NCBI GenBank assembly: GCA_028228555.1 | Contig: JAOJBP010000001.1 | Location: 234,707 to 298,706, forward strand | Source: Candidatus Thioglobus sp. | GTDB taxonomy: Bacteria; Pseudomonadota; Gammaproteobacteria; PS1; Pseudothioglobaceae | Reading direction: 5' to 3' | Length of the DNA stretch: 64,000 nucleotides | Notes under the pieces: generated by a model | What the model saw: only the letters and a program-made list of their open reading frames with translations | What the model was told of the DNA's origin: nothing | Databases searched by the model: none | Part shown: in pieces, positions 19,332 to 28,527 of the stretch | Layout of the letters: each line of letters opens with the position of its first letter | Position numbering within the stretch: position 1 is the stretch's first letter | Program-made: the position numbers and the translations under genes

Positions 19332-20475
19332 AGGTTTGAGCTACTTCAGTGGCAATATTTCGAGCATCTAGATCGTTTTTAATAACATCGTCGAGCGTAT
19401 CAGGATAAAAGTGCTTTGCTTTTTCTAGCGTTTTTTCAATGACTATTGAAATGTCTAAAAATTTTATCTGACCTTCTAGAAAGCAAGATACAGCGACTTC
19501 ATTGGCAGCATTCATCGTGCCCATGGCACTACCACCTTTCTCCAAGGACTCAAAAGCTAGGCGCAAGCAAGGGAATTTATCAAAATCTGGCGCGTAAAAT
19601 TCCAGAGGAGAGTTTTGTGTCAGATCTAATGCTGGAACGCCCGATATTATTCGATCAGGATAACTCATTGCATATGAAATCACAGTACGCATATCTGGGT
19701 TACCAAGTTGTGAAAGGGTTGAACCATCTTCAAAATAAACTGAAGAGTGAACGATACTTTGAGGATGTACAACCACGTCAATACTTCGGGCGGGTAAGTC
19801 AAACAGGTAATGAGCTTCAATTACTTCTAGACCCTTGTTCATCATGGTGGCCGAGTCAATGGATATTTTGCGCCCCATTGACCAGTTTGGGTGAGCACAA
19901 GCTTGTTCTGGAGTGATAGCTCCAAGCTCTAAAAGAGGTGTATGCAAAAAGGGTCCACCACTGGCAGTCAATTGAATTTTGCTCAGGCCTGAATGGCCAC
20001 CTTGTAAACATTGGAAAATTGCACTGTGTTCTGAATCAACAGGAATAAGCTCAGCATTATTATCCTTCACTGCCTGTATAAAAAGGTCACCCGCCAACAC
20101 CAAGGACTCTTTATTGGCCAGCATAATGCGCTTGCCCGCTCGGGCAGCAGCTAAACTAGATGACATACCAGCAGCTCCAACGATTGCAGCCATGACGTAG
20201 TCAGTTTGCTCATGGGAGGCTATTTCATCTAATGCTTTTGCACCTGAAAGAACAACTGTGGGGCCGTGAAGCTGGCTTGACAAATGCGCTGCAGCCCTCT
20301 CATCTGCCATTACTGCAAAAGTTGGCTTGAAGGTATTACAAAGCTGCAACATCTCTTGCCAATTCGTATGAGCGCTTAATGCAAAAATATTAAACTTTTC
20401 TGGGTGTAAGCCGACAATAGACAAGGTGCTTTGACCAATAGAGCCTGTGGCACCTAGCAGGGCGATATTGATCAT
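19324..20475 (-). CDS. dxr: 1-deoxy-D-xylulose 5-phosphate reductoisomerase
   Basis: Converts DXP to 2-C-methylerythritol 4-phosphate, the committed step of non-mevalonate isoprenoid synthesis. 383 residues. NADPH-binding GATGSIGQST (8-17), LANKESLVLAG, the metal/substrate motif PVDSEHSAIFQ, the flexible-loop region ASGGPF and NKGLEVIEAH are all present. Overlaps cdsA by 4 bases and is followed by the M23 peptidase. The uppS-cdsA-dxr order is standard in proteobacteria; its product feeds the UppS-made undecaprenyl carrier. Confidence 0.97.
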   Translation of the reverse strand: MINIALLGATGSIGQSTLSIVGLHPEKFNIFALSAHTNWQEMLQLCNTFKPTFAVMADERAAAHLSSQLHGPTVVLSGAKALDEIASHEQTDYVMAAIVGAAGMSSSLAAARAGKRIMLANKESLVLAGDLFIQAVKDNNAELIPVDSEHSAIFQCLQGGHSGLSKIQLTASGGPFLHTPLLELGAITPEQACAHPNWSMGRKISIDSATMMNKGLEVIEAHYLFDLPARSIDVVVHPQSIVHSSVYFEDGSTLSQLGNPDMRTVISYAMSYPDRIISGVPALDLTQNSPLEFYAPDFDKFPCLRLAFESLEKGGSAMGTMNAANEVAVSCFLEGQIKFLDISIVIEKTLEKAKHFYPDTLDDVIKNDLDARNIATEVAQTYA

Positions 20476-21272
20476 ATTAGACCTATACCCAGTAAGAAAA
20501 ATGGTGCAGCTGCTGTTAAAGAATCTATGCGATCAAGAATGCCGCCATGTCCAGGCAGGATGTTGCCACTATCTTTGATGCCAGAAGTGCGTTTAAATAA
20601 GCTTTCATATAAATCACCTAAGACCGAAACACTGGATATCACGATAGCCAGAAATAAATAAGCTGGATATGAGTCTATGCTAATATTTTGCTGCTGTAAA
20701 AAACCTAGCATAGTTATTAATGCAAAACCAATACCGCCCAACACACCTTCAACTGATTTTCCTGGGCTTACTTTCGGAGCTAGCTTTTTTTTACCAAAGG
20801 CTTTTCCAACGAAGTAGGCACCAGAATCAGCGGCCCATATGAGCAACATAAGCAGCAAAAAGTATGTACCCCCATGCACCGAGTGAAGGTTAGTCAGAGC
20901 GACCCACATAGGGACCAATAAAAGCACTCCACCCATCACTCTCACAATGCCAGAACCATACCAAGACTGAATATTCTTGGGGTAACTAACAACCCAGTAT
21001 AAGTTTAACCCCCACCAGGCAACAGAGACATATAAGACAGTTTGCAGGTTCTGAGCATGCGCTGAGGCTACAATGCAACAGCCGACAATACCAGCTGCTA
21101 CCAAAGACCTATATAGCGCTTGTTCAATTTTAATAAGGCGAGCAAACTCCCAGCCACCAAGTGCAACAAACAAGAGTAGCAAGTAAGAGAAGTAGGCTGT
21201 AGGCATCGCAAAAATTGCCCAAATAAACAAAGGCGCCAGTATTAAAGCAGTTAAGATTCTTTGTATTAACAT
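20472..21272 (-). CDS. cdsA: Phosphatidate cytidylyltransferase
   Basis: Integral membrane enzyme making CDP-diacylglycerol from phosphatidate and CTP. 266 residues with about seven or eight membrane segments. The C-terminal signature is clear: LFKRTSGIKDSGNILPGHGG followed by ILDRIDS, carrying the metal-binding aspartates; the upstream AADSGAYFVGKAFGKKKLAPKVSPGKS block is also typical. One-base overlap with uppS (TAATG) and 4-base overlap with dxr indicate a coupled operon. Confidence 0.96.
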   Translation of the reverse strand: MLIQRILTALILAPLFIWAIFAMPTAYFSYLLLLFVALGGWEFARLIKIEQALYRSLVAAGIVGCCIVASAHAQNLQTVLYVSVAWWGLNLYWVVSYPKNIQSWYGSGIVRVMGGVLLLVPMWVALTNLHSVHGGTYFLLLMLLIWAADSGAYFVGKAFGKKKLAPKVSPGKSVEGVLGGIGFALITMLGFLQQQNISIDSYPAYLFLAIVISSVSVLGDLYESLFKRTSGIKDSGNILPGHGGILDRIDSLTAAAPFFLLGIGLI

Positions 21273-21979
21273 TAATTTTCCTTGCGTGAGCCAAAACGAC
21301 GATCACGATAATTGAAACTTTCGATGGCTTTTTTGAGTTCAATTTCATTGAAATCTGGCCAGAGTGTATCCGTAAAATAGAGCTCGCTATAGGCAATATC
21401 CCATAATAAGAAATTACTAATTCTTAGCTCTCCACTGCTGCGAATTAGCAAATCAACAGCAGGCTCATGGGCCAAAGAGAGGTAGCTTGAAAATCCCTCT
21501 ATTGTAATGTCTTCAGAAGATATAACACCCTTAATAACAGCTTCTGATGCTTTTTTTGCAGCTTGTGCAATATCCCATTGTCCGCCATAATTAGCAGCGA
21601 TAACTAACGTAAGCCCTGTGTTGTCAGCCAACCGCATTTGTGCTTCAGAGGCTGTTTTCTGAATATCTTCTGAAAAAAAAGACATATCACCAATAATTTT
21701 TAGCCGAACATTGTGTTTGTTGAGCTTCTTAACTTCTTGATTGAGTGCGCTCAAAAATAACTTAAATAGAAGCGACACCTCTTCAGCCGAACGATTTTTG
21801 TTTTCACTACTAAAGGCAAACAAAGTAAGTGTTTGTACGCCCATTTCACCACAAGCCTTGACTACTTTTCGTACAGCTTTGACGCCTTGTTGATGGCCAA
21901 TAATACGGGGCAAACTTCGCTTGGATGCCCAGCGACCGTTCCCATCCATAATGATTGCAATGTGTTTTGGAATGTTCAT
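21272..21979 (-). CDS. uppS: Undecaprenyl diphosphate synthase
   Basis: Cis-prenyltransferase that builds the C55 carrier lipid for peptidoglycan and O-antigen. 235 residues. HIAIIMDGNGRWA contains the catalytic Asp, FAFSSENKNR is the substrate-binding loop, ANYGGQWDI and DLLIRSSGELRISNFLLW followed by SELYF complete the family signatures. First gene of uppS-cdsA-dxr-M23 peptidase. Divergent from hisF, with start codons 71 bases apart. Confidence 0.97.
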   Translation of the reverse strand: MNIPKHIAIIMDGNGRWASKRSLPRIIGHQQGVKAVRKVVKACGEMGVQTLTLFAFSSENKNRSAEEVSLLFKLFLSALNQEVKKLNKHNVRLKIIGDMSFFSEDIQKTASEAQMRLADNTGLTLVIAANYGGQWDIAQAAKKASEAVIKGVISSEDITIEGFSSYLSLAHEPAVDLLIRSSGELRISNFLLWDIAYSELYFTDTLWPDFNEIELKKAIESFNYRDRRFGSRKEN

Positions 21980-22050
21980 ATTAAGTGAGAATTATACCTA
22001 TAGAGTCATAATTGGCCACATAACAAACTTTGAGATGTAAAATTCAACCT

Positions 22051-22824
22051 ATGAGTTTAGCAAAAAGAATTATTCCCTGTTTAGATGTGCGTGATGGCCG
22101 AGTGGTTAAAGGTGTTCAATTTATTGATATTAAAGATGCTGGAGATCCTGTCGAAGTGGCCAAAAGCTATGATGAGCAAGGTGCCGATGAAATTACTTTT
22201 TTAGATATTACAGCTTCGCATGAGGGCCGTGACACCACAATCCACATGGTAGAAAGCATTGCTGAACAGGTTTTTATTCCACTTACTGTGGGTGGCGGCA
22301 TTCGTAAAGCGCAAGATGTTCGTATTATGTTGAATGCCGGTGCCGATAAAGTAGCTGTTAATTCGGCTGCTATTTTTAATCCAGATTTGATTAACGAGCT
22401 CAGTAAACAATTTGGCTCTCAATGTATTGTAATTGCTATTGATGCTAAAAAAGTATCAAGCACACCCAATAAGTGGGAGATTTTTACACACGGTGGTCGC
22501 AAGCCAACAGGGATTGATGTAGTTGAGTGGGCGATAAAAATGACAGAAGGAGAGTATGGCGCGGGTGAAGTACTATTAACCTCTATGGATTGTGACGGAG
22601 TCAAGACAGGCTTTGATCTTGAATTAACCAAGGCAGTATCAGATGCGGTTACTGTGCCTGTTATCGCCTCAGGCGGTGTCGGCAACTTAGAACATCTTTC
22701 TGAGGGGGTTTTAAAGGGCGGCGCCGATGCTGTTTTAGCGGCCAGTATTTTTCACTTTGGTGAATATACGGTAAAGCAGGCAAAACTTGCCATGCAAGCA
22801 AACGGCATTGAGGTTCGTCTTTAA
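22051..22824 (+). CDS. hisF: Imidazole glycerol phosphate synthase, cyclase subunit
   Basis: Closes the imidazole ring in histidine synthesis, taking ammonia from HisH. Start at the ATG at 22051 (257 residues) gives the typical [21 protein letters not shown] opening (quoted in part) with Asp11-type catalytic residue; a longer frame starts at 22030. TIM barrel with TVGGGIR, VAVNSAA, AIDAKK and the phosphate loops VIASGGVG and AASIFH. No other his genes are adjacent, so it is separated from HisH in this genome region. Confidence 0.97.
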   Translation: MSLAKRIIPCLDVRDGRVVKGVQFIDIKDAGDPVEVAKSYDEQGADEITFLDITASHEGRDTTIHMVESIAEQVFIPLTVGGGIRKAQDVRIMLNAGADKVAVNSAAIFNPDLINELSKQFGSQCIVIAIDAKKVSSTPNKWEIFTHGGRKPTGIDVVEWAIKMTEGEYGAGEVLLTSMDCDGVKTGFDLELTKAVSDAVTVPVIASGGVGNLEHLSEGVLKGGADAVLAASIFHFGEYTVKQAKLAMQANGIEVRL

Positions 22825-22893
22825 AAATTAAATCTATCTTTATATTGAGAGCATCTAAGTGTATTATTACCCAAATTTTAAAAAAAGGTTTTT

Positions 22894-23427
22894 ATGAATT
22901 CTAAAAAAGAGCTATGGGTATTGCTGGCCTCTTTTGTACTGCCAATTGGTTTCGGCACCGCTTTTTTCTATCTGAGCCCCACTTCTTTTACTCAAAGTAC
23001 CGTTAATTACGGTGAGTTTGTTAATCCTGTTATTAGTACGACAGAGAAAGACATTGTTATTGATGAGGCATATGATGCAAGTCTTCAAGGCATATGGACA
23101 CTGGCTTATGTGACTGATAAGTGTGAGCAGTCTTGCCTAAAGACACTTGAGGATATGAAAACAATACGTATATTAACTAATGAAAACATGCGTCGAATTC
23201 AAAATTTGTTAATAGCTAATGCTAAGGCGGACAACATAGATTCACAGATGTTAATCGCGCGTGGTAGTTCCAATCTAATGAAAAAATTAAACAGTTTTCC
23301 AAATAACCATTTGTTTTTAATCGACCCGCTTGGTAATATTATGCTTCATTATAATCCTGAGGGACTGGTTATTAAGCAGGTGATCAAAGATTTGAAACGC
23401 CTCTTTAAACTCTCTCGTATCGGCTAA
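22894..23427 (+). CDS. Membrane-anchored thioredoxin-like protein, probable cytochrome oxidase assembly factor
   Basis: 177 residues. One N-terminal membrane anchor (about 7-27) then a periplasmic domain with a CEQSC motif (about 79-83) in a VTDKCEQSCLKTLEDM context, as in SCO/thioredoxin folds where the C-X3-C pair binds copper or exchanges disulfides, and a C-terminal FLIDPLGNIMLHY strand pair. It corresponds in position and size to the small protein between surf1 and ctaA in pseudomonad cox loci. The stop overlaps the cyoE start by one base (TAATG). Function is inferred from context. Confidence 0.75.
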   Translation: MNSKKELWVLLASFVLPIGFGTAFFYLSPTSFTQSTVNYGEFVNPVISTTEKDIVIDEAYDASLQGIWTLAYVTDKCEQSCLKTLEDMKTIRILTNENMRRIQNLLIANAKADNIDSQMLIARGSSNLMKKLNSFPNNHLFLIDPLGNIMLHYNPEGLVIKQVIKDLKRLFKLSRIG

Positions 23428-24326
23428 TGATTATAAACTTTATAAGCTTAATCTCTAATTTACTAGATCTTTGTAAACTGAAAGTAGTTTCGCTGATTCT
23501 TTTAACGGCAGTTGTTGGTATGTTTTTAGCAGTACCTGCACCTTATTTTCCAGACTGGTTACTGGTGCTAAATGCATCATTAGGTATTGGGTTAGCCTCT
23601 GCCTCCGCAGCCGTATTCAACCATGTGGTCGATGAAAAGATCGATATACAAATGTCGAGAACTGACCAGAGGCCTTTGCCACAGGGAAAGGTTAGTCGAT
23701 TCCAGGCGCTGACTTGGGGTGTTCTATTGGGTATTCTTGGCCTAGGAATATTGCAATTATTTGTCAACACCTTAACAATGGTCCTGACATTTATTTCATT
23801 AATTGGCTATGCGGTTATTTATACCTTATATTTAAAAAGAGCTACACCACAAAATATTGTTATCGGGGGTGCCGCTGGTGCAGCGCCACCTGTATTAGGA
23901 TGGACTGCAATTACAGGTGGTCAAAATATTGAGTTCGCACTCTTGTTATTTTTGATTATCTTCATATGGACGCCGCCACATTTTTGGGCGTTGGCGATTC
24001 ACAGAGTTAAAGAGTACAAAAAGGTTAACATTCCAATGCTACCAGTGACGCATGGCATAGCCTATACCAAGAGACAAATTTTACTTTATACCATTTTATT
24101 AGTAGTGGTTACGGTCTTACCTTACCTTACAGGTATGTCAGGGCTGATTTATCTGGTCTCTGCCTTAGTTTTAGGAGCAATTTTTTTATGGTATGCGGTT
24201 AATATTATTACTCGTCCAAAAGATGTGCAGATTGCCTGGAAAACTTTTACCTATTCGATTAACTATCTAATGCTGATTTTCCTCGCTCTATTGGTGGACC
24301 ATTATTGGCTTATTACTACTCTATAA
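23427..24326 (+). CDS. cyoE: Protoheme IX farnesyltransferase (heme O synthase)
   Basis: UbiA-family membrane enzyme adding the farnesyl chain to heme B, giving heme O, which CtaA converts to heme A. 299 residues, about nine membrane segments. The first aspartate-rich motif is NHVVDEKIDIQMSRTDQRPLP (around 66-86), the second region IWTPPHFWALAIHRVKEYK includes the second set of conserved residues. Neighbours (aa3 oxidase, ctaA, sco) fit supply of heme A to the CtaD subunit. Confidence 0.96.
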   Translation: MIINFISLISNLLDLCKLKVVSLILLTAVVGMFLAVPAPYFPDWLLVLNASLGIGLASASAAVFNHVVDEKIDIQMSRTDQRPLPQGKVSRFQALTWGVLLGILGLGILQLFVNTLTMVLTFISLIGYAVIYTLYLKRATPQNIVIGGAAGAAPPVLGWTAITGGQNIEFALLLFLIIFIWTPPHFWALAIHRVKEYKKVNIPMLPVTHGIAYTKRQILLYTILLVVVTVLPYLTGMSGLIYLVSALVLGAIFLWYAVNIITRPKDVQIAWKTFTYSINYLMLIFLALLVDHYWLITTL

Positions 24327-24338
24327 GAAAGGACTATT

Positions 24339-24533
24339 ATGAACGGATTGGGGCAAGTATTTAAAGCAGTAACTTCAGCCATGATTGGTATTGGCAAAAA
24401 AGAAGACTTAATCAAAGACTTTGAACGGAGCGAAAAACAAGGTCCATGGCCTTATATTATTGTCGGCTTGATAATGACTATTGTTTTTATTGTAATTGTA
24501 ATGGCTGTTGTTAAGTTCGCCATATCTGCATAG
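24339..24533 (+). CDS. DUF2970 family small membrane protein
   Basis: 64 residues, of the DUF2970 type: short basic/acidic head with SAMIGIGKKEDLIKDFERSEK, then GPWPYIIVGLIMTIVFIVIV, one membrane helix at the C-terminus. Family function is unknown to me, but such genes are frequent beside cytochrome oxidase loci. Twelve bases after cyoE with an AAAGGA Shine-Dalgarno. Converges with sco, 5 bases apart. Confidence 0.8.
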   Translation: MNGLGQVFKAVTSAMIGIGKKEDLIKDFERSEKQGPWPYIIVGLIMTIVFIVIVMAVVKFAISA

Positions 24534-24538
24534 TCGTT

Positions 24539-25291
24539 TTAATCTAGAGTTTCAATAATCAAATCTAATGCTGGTGCCATTTTTGATGCATTGTGCGGGT
24601 TAGTTAAAAGCCCTATCAGTTCAAGATCAGGGTTTAACAATAAGTAGCTAGCAGTATGGTCAATTAGGTAGTTGTTTGCCGGCTGCGCGACTTCCATAGA
24701 ATGATCGTGAGATTTTTCTGACGGCATGCTCATTTTCATTTTTCCCTCTTTAGGCTCATGTGAAGAATGATCTTGCGCTGCTCTTTGTTTTGTTTGGGCC
24801 ACTTCATGATATATGCCCAAAGCTTTCGTTAGCTTTCTTAACTCGGCGTCTTTAGCGCTTAACCCAATAAAGTCTGCGTTAAATCGCTCCACAAAATTTT
24901 GCAACTTTCCAATATCCCTAGCCGGATCAACTGAGATAAAAATTACCTGCAGTTTGTCAGCCAGATTCATGTTTCTAATAGTTTGATTTAAGACAGCTAA
25001 ATCTGTTGGACATACATCAGGACAAGAGGTGTAGCCAAAATATAAAATCGACCATTTATTGTTAACCACTTCAGATAATTTAAGGGACTTGCTGTCATTA
25101 AGCAGTTCAAGATTCACATCTAAGGCTTTAGGGTTTGAGTATAGAGAGACAGTAGGCACCACTTGCTTTTTCAGCTCATTAAACTGATCAGCACCTGGCA
25201 TTAATAAGAAGTAGACTGTCACTATAAGACCAAGTCCAAGAGTAAGCGCGATAGAGGTGTTGCGTGTTTTAGTTTTATTAGGAGTGATCAT
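24539..25291 (-). CDS. SCO1/SenC/PrrC family copper chaperone with metal-rich insertion
   Basis: Periplasmic, membrane-anchored thioredoxin-fold protein that helps build the CuA centre of cytochrome oxidase. 250 residues; anchor about 13-31. Copper ligands are Cys90 and Cys94 (YTSCPDVCPTD) and His212 (LIDHT). Between them, residues about 174-200 form an inserted loop rich in His and Met (DHSSH, KMKMSMP, SHDHSM) that is not part of the usual SCO core and could bind copper. Stop is 5 bases from the convergent DUF2970 gene; downstream of ctaA by 14 bases in the same direction. Confidence 0.92.
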   Translation of the reverse strand: MITPNKTKTRNTSIALTLGLGLIVTVYFLLMPGADQFNELKKQVVPTVSLYSNPKALDVNLELLNDSKSLKLSEVVNNKWSILYFGYTSCPDVCPTDLAVLNQTIRNMNLADKLQVIFISVDPARDIGKLQNFVERFNADFIGLSAKDAELRKLTKALGIYHEVAQTKQRAAQDHSSHEPKEGKMKMSMPSEKSHDHSMEVAQPANNYLIDHTASYLLLNPDLELIGLLTNPHNASKMAPALDLIIETLD

Positions 25292-25305
25292 GGGGCAGAC
25301 GCTTA

Positions 25306-26283
25306 TTAATTAGTTGATTTAAATATTTTATGTATTAAGCCTATGATGCTTAGCAGTAACAGTAAAGCCACAGCGTTATGTAATACTGCTAGCGTCATTG
25401 GTAGTGATAAAACAACATTTAATATACCTAGTGATATTTGAGCAATGAGAAGCCCGCCAATGACCAATAGGTAATTTTTTAAGTGGTTGTAGCGCCTCAA
25501 TGAAAAAATAAGAAAAGCTAATATGCTTGCTGTTACCAAGGCGCCAATGCGATGGATCATTTGAATAGCAGCGCGCGCTTCATTTTCTAAAACACCATAC
25601 TCATAGTCATGCTCCGTGCCAATTGGACCCCAGTAAAAAGCTTTGGAGAAGTCCATGTCTGGCCACCAAGAGTTTAAACAGGTTGGAAATTGGTCACCAC
25701 AAGACAAAGCTGCATAGTTCGTGCTAGTCCAACCGCCCAGAATTATTTGAATACTAAGCACAAGCAAAGATAGCAATAGTAAATACTTATGTCGTTTTAG
25801 GACATGATGATACGCGCTGGTTTGATTGTTTTGATTAAGATACAGCCAGAAGAGCAAGGCGCTAGTTGTAAAGCCGCCAATAAGGTGAGTGGTAACTATA
25901 CCGGGGTGCACCATTAGTGTGACGGTCCACATACCAAACATACCCTGTAAAATGACGAACAGCACGGTAAAGCTTGGCAGTGCCATAGACTGGAAACGCT
26001 GCGTTTTTCTTCTTACAGCTAACAGCCATAATATAAGAATTACTAGTCCTAGAATGGAGGCTGCATAACGATGGACCATCTCCTTCCAACCTTTGTGCAC
26101 TTCAAGTGGTCTTTCATAGCCTTCAATTTGAGTGCCATCAGCTAGATCAGGGACCAGGATTTGTCCATAGCAACCTGGCCAATCAGGACAACCTAAACCA
26201 GCATCACTTAGCCTGGCAAAAGCACCAAGTATCACTACCACCAGTGCAAGAATAATTGATAATTTTAGAAGTTTGCTATACAT
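25306..26283 (-). CDS. ctaA: Heme A synthase (CtaA/COX15 family)
   Basis: Oxidises the C8 methyl of heme O to a formyl group, giving heme A for CtaD. 325 residues with eight predicted membrane segments in two four-helix halves. Conserved histidines appear in EVHKGWKEMVHRYAAS, HPGIVTTHLIGG, IQMIHRIGA and VLHNAVALL. The extramembrane loop has a cysteine pair CPDWPGCYG near the N-terminus and another Cys pair in SCGDQFPTCLNSWWP, as in COX15-type enzymes. An inverted repeat abuts the start codon. No clear Shine-Dalgarno is seen. Confidence 0.94.
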   Translation of the reverse strand: MYSKLLKLSIILALVVVILGAFARLSDAGLGCPDWPGCYGQILVPDLADGTQIEGYERPLEVHKGWKEMVHRYAASILGLVILILWLLAVRRKTQRFQSMALPSFTVLFVILQGMFGMWTVTLMVHPGIVTTHLIGGFTTSALLFWLYLNQNNQTSAYHHVLKRHKYLLLLSLLVLSIQIILGGWTSTNYAALSCGDQFPTCLNSWWPDMDFSKAFYWGPIGTEHDYEYGVLENEARAAIQMIHRIGALVTASILAFLIFSLRRYNHLKNYLLVIGGLLIAQISLGILNVVLSLPMTLAVLHNAVALLLLLSIIGLIHKIFKSTN

Positions 26284-26319
26284 AGTAAACTAATTTTTTA
26301 AAAAAAAGATAGTTTACTA
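26283..26319. repeat. Inverted repeat touching the ctaA start codon
   Basis: Perfect 10-bp arms (26283-26292 and 26310-26319) around a 17-base A/T loop. On the minus strand it ends exactly at the ctaA ATG, replacing the place where a Shine-Dalgarno would be. It could be a weak terminator of the upstream gene, a binding site, or an mRNA hairpin limiting ctaA translation. Confidence 0.6.
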
Positions 26320-26349
26320 TAAAAGTAGATGTGTGTTTATAGTTGAGTC

Positions 26350-27180
26350 TTACTTTATATCGCCAATCATCTCTTTATATGCATGCCAAGTTGCATGAGC
26401 TAGGACAGGAATAATAATGACAAGACCTATAAAGTAAGGCGTTAGAAGACCGAGTATTACAAAAACACTCACAAACATAATCCAAGGGATCATCACCAAA
26501 GTATTTTTTGATGCAGCTCTTAAACTGGTATTAATCGCTGTAAACGGATCCACATCCTGGTCATGAACCATTGGAAATGAGAACCAGCTAATCATAAAGG
26601 CGATCAACGCCAACGCCAAAGTAAACACTGAGTAAACAACAACAAATACCATATTAGTGCCATTAAGAAAATCCGCAACTAAGCCCTGGATGATAGTTTG
26701 GTCAGAATTAATAATGTTTAATGTGCCGGCATGCAGGACAGTATAAATTAGTGGAGAAAAAACCATCCAGCTAACAGCAATTACCATCAAAATTATAGAT
26801 AAAAAAATTGAAGGACAAGAGCCATTTGATTTAATAGATGCCTTTAATACGGTTCCAAGGGTCGGAGTTTCACCATTAGATATCTTCTTAGAAACGTCAT
26901 AAAGGCTAATGGCAGACATGGGGCCTAATATTAAAATAACCATAGCTATCAAAGGTGCAGCGACATCATGTAATATGGCAGAACTTAATAAAAAATTCCA
27001 TAAATTATAAACAACTAAAGTAAATAGACTGCCATAAAAAATAGCTACTTTTGGGCAGAACATTACATCCTTAAAAGCCTTAGTAACCCAGGTTATTGGG
27101 GAGCTTAAGCCAATATAATTAATAGGCGCCTTCACTCCTGAATTTTTTTTCATTCTAGCTGTTTTTGCTAACATCTGCAT
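26350..27180 (-). CDS. DUF2189 family integral membrane protein
   Basis: 276 residues with about six membrane segments and a short cytoplasmic N-terminus. It matches the DUF2189 layout: an ITWVTKAFKDVMFCPKVAIFYGSLF opening (quoted in part) with Trp/Lys then a paired-helix pattern ending in a Gly/Pro-rich last helix. Function is unknown. The 227-base gap before ctaC is AT-rich and probably holds both divergent promoters. Location beside cytochrome oxidase genes is suggestive only. Confidence 0.75.
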   Translation of the reverse strand: MQMLAKTARMKKNSGVKAPINYIGLSSPITWVTKAFKDVMFCPKVAIFYGSLFTLVVYNLWNFLLSSAILHDVAAPLIAMVILILGPMSAISLYDVSKKISNGETPTLGTVLKASIKSNGSCPSIFLSIILMVIAVSWMVFSPLIYTVLHAGTLNIINSDQTIIQGLVADFLNGTNMVFVVVYSVFTLALALIAFMISWFSFPMVHDQDVDPFTAINTSLRAASKNTLVMIPWIMFVSVFVILGLLTPYFIGLVIIIPVLAHATWHAYKEMIGDIK

Positions 27181-27407
27181 TCCACTTTTGTAAGTTTAAT
27201 GGGTCAAGATTAAACCATCTATCTTAACACTTGTCAACATTATAATTTATAAATTATATAATAATTTGCTAATATAATCAAAGGGTTATATAACTTTATT
27301 AAGCATATTTAATGTTTCATAACAAGAAATACAGTATCATTTGAATAAATTTTTTTCGACCAGTTTGTCGTTTTAAGCAAGCGGTCACTTTTAACTGAAG
27401 GGGATAT

Positions 27408-28511
27408 ATGAAAAAATTAGCAAAGGTTGTAGCATCTGTTATAGCATTAACTTCTACAGCAGTATTTTCAGAATACGGACTAAATATGACTAAAGGCGTC
27501 ACGTCAATTAGTCGAGATATTTATGACTTACACATGATGGTTTTTTGGGTTTGTGTTGTCATTGCAGTCATTGTATTTGGTGCAATGTTTTACTCTGTGT
27601 TTGCCCATAGGAAATCTAAAGGTGCAGTTGCAGCCCAGTTCCACGAAAGCACTAAAGCTGAAATTCTATGGACACTTATTCCAGTTGTAATTTTAATTGG
27701 AATGGCAATCCCTGCTACTGCAACGCTGATTGATTTAGAAGACACTTCTAAGGCTGAAATGAGTATTAAAGTTACTGGACACCAGTGGAAGTGGCAATAT
27801 GATTACCCGGAAGAAGGAATCAGCTTTATGTCTAATCTAGCTAAAAGTTCAAAAAATTCCTTAAGAAAAGACATTAAAGACAAGCCAGAGAATTATTTGT
27901 TAGAAGTGGATAAGCACCTCGTAATTCCAGTTGATACATCTGTTCGATTTTTAATCACTTCAAATGATGTTATCCATAATTGGTGGGTTCCAGCATTTGG
28001 TGTTAAGCAAGACGCTAACCCTGGTTTTATCAATGATGCGTGGGCTCAAGCCGATGTAATCGGAACTTATCGCGGTCAATGTGCTGAGCTATGTGGTAAG
28101 GATCATGGCTTTATGCCAATTGTAGTTGATGTTGTATCAAAAGCAGACTATGCAATATGGGTTGCTAAAGAGCAAGCTGCTGCTGCTGCTGCTGTTGCTA
28201 GTGCAACTAAAACATGGACTACATCAGAGTTAATGACCAAAGGTAAAGACGTCTATGAAACTAATTGTGCAGGCTGTCATAAGAAAGATGGCTCAGGAAT
28301 GCCGCCTATTTTCCCAGCCATGATAGGCTCACCTATTGCTAATGGCCAAGCGTCAGAGCATGTGAACTTAGTACTTCATGGTAAAGGAGGCATGCCAGCA
28401 TTCAAAATGTTAGGCGATGCAGATTTAGCTTCAGTTATTACTTATGAAAGAAATGGTTTTGGTAATACTGGCAGTGTAGTTCAACCTTCAGACATTAAGT
28501 CTGCACGATAA
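27408..28511 (+). CDS. ctaC: Cytochrome c oxidase subunit II with fused cytochrome c domain
   Basis: Electron-entry subunit of the aa3-type oxidase. 367 residues: signal peptide (1-20), two membrane helices (about 42-65 and 86-107), the CuA cupredoxin domain with His190, Cys225, Glu227, Cys229, His233 and Met236 (CAELCGKDHGFM), an Ala-rich linker (256-266), and a C-terminal cytochrome c domain with CAGCH at 287-291 and a probable Met ligand in KGGMPAFKM. The fusion makes this a caa3-type enzyme. An Ala/Val linker of this sort is common to such fusions. First gene of ctaCD-small ORF-ctaGE. Confidence 0.97.
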   Translation: MKKLAKVVASVIALTSTAVFSEYGLNMTKGVTSISRDIYDLHMMVFWVCVVIAVIVFGAMFYSVFAHRKSKGAVAAQFHESTKAEILWTLIPVVILIGMAIPATATLIDLEDTSKAEMSIKVTGHQWKWQYDYPEEGISFMSNLAKSSKNSLRKDIKDKPENYLLEVDKHLVIPVDTSVRFLITSNDVIHNWWVPAFGVKQDANPGFINDAWAQADVIGTYRGQCAELCGKDHGFMPIVVDVVSKADYAIWVAKEQAAAAAAVASATKTWTTSELMTKGKDVYETNCAGCHKKDGSGMPPIFPAMIGSPIANGQASEHVNLVLHGKGGMPAFKMLGDADLASVITYERNGFGNTGSVVQPSDIKSAR

Positions 28512-28527
28512 TTAAAGGAGAAATATT

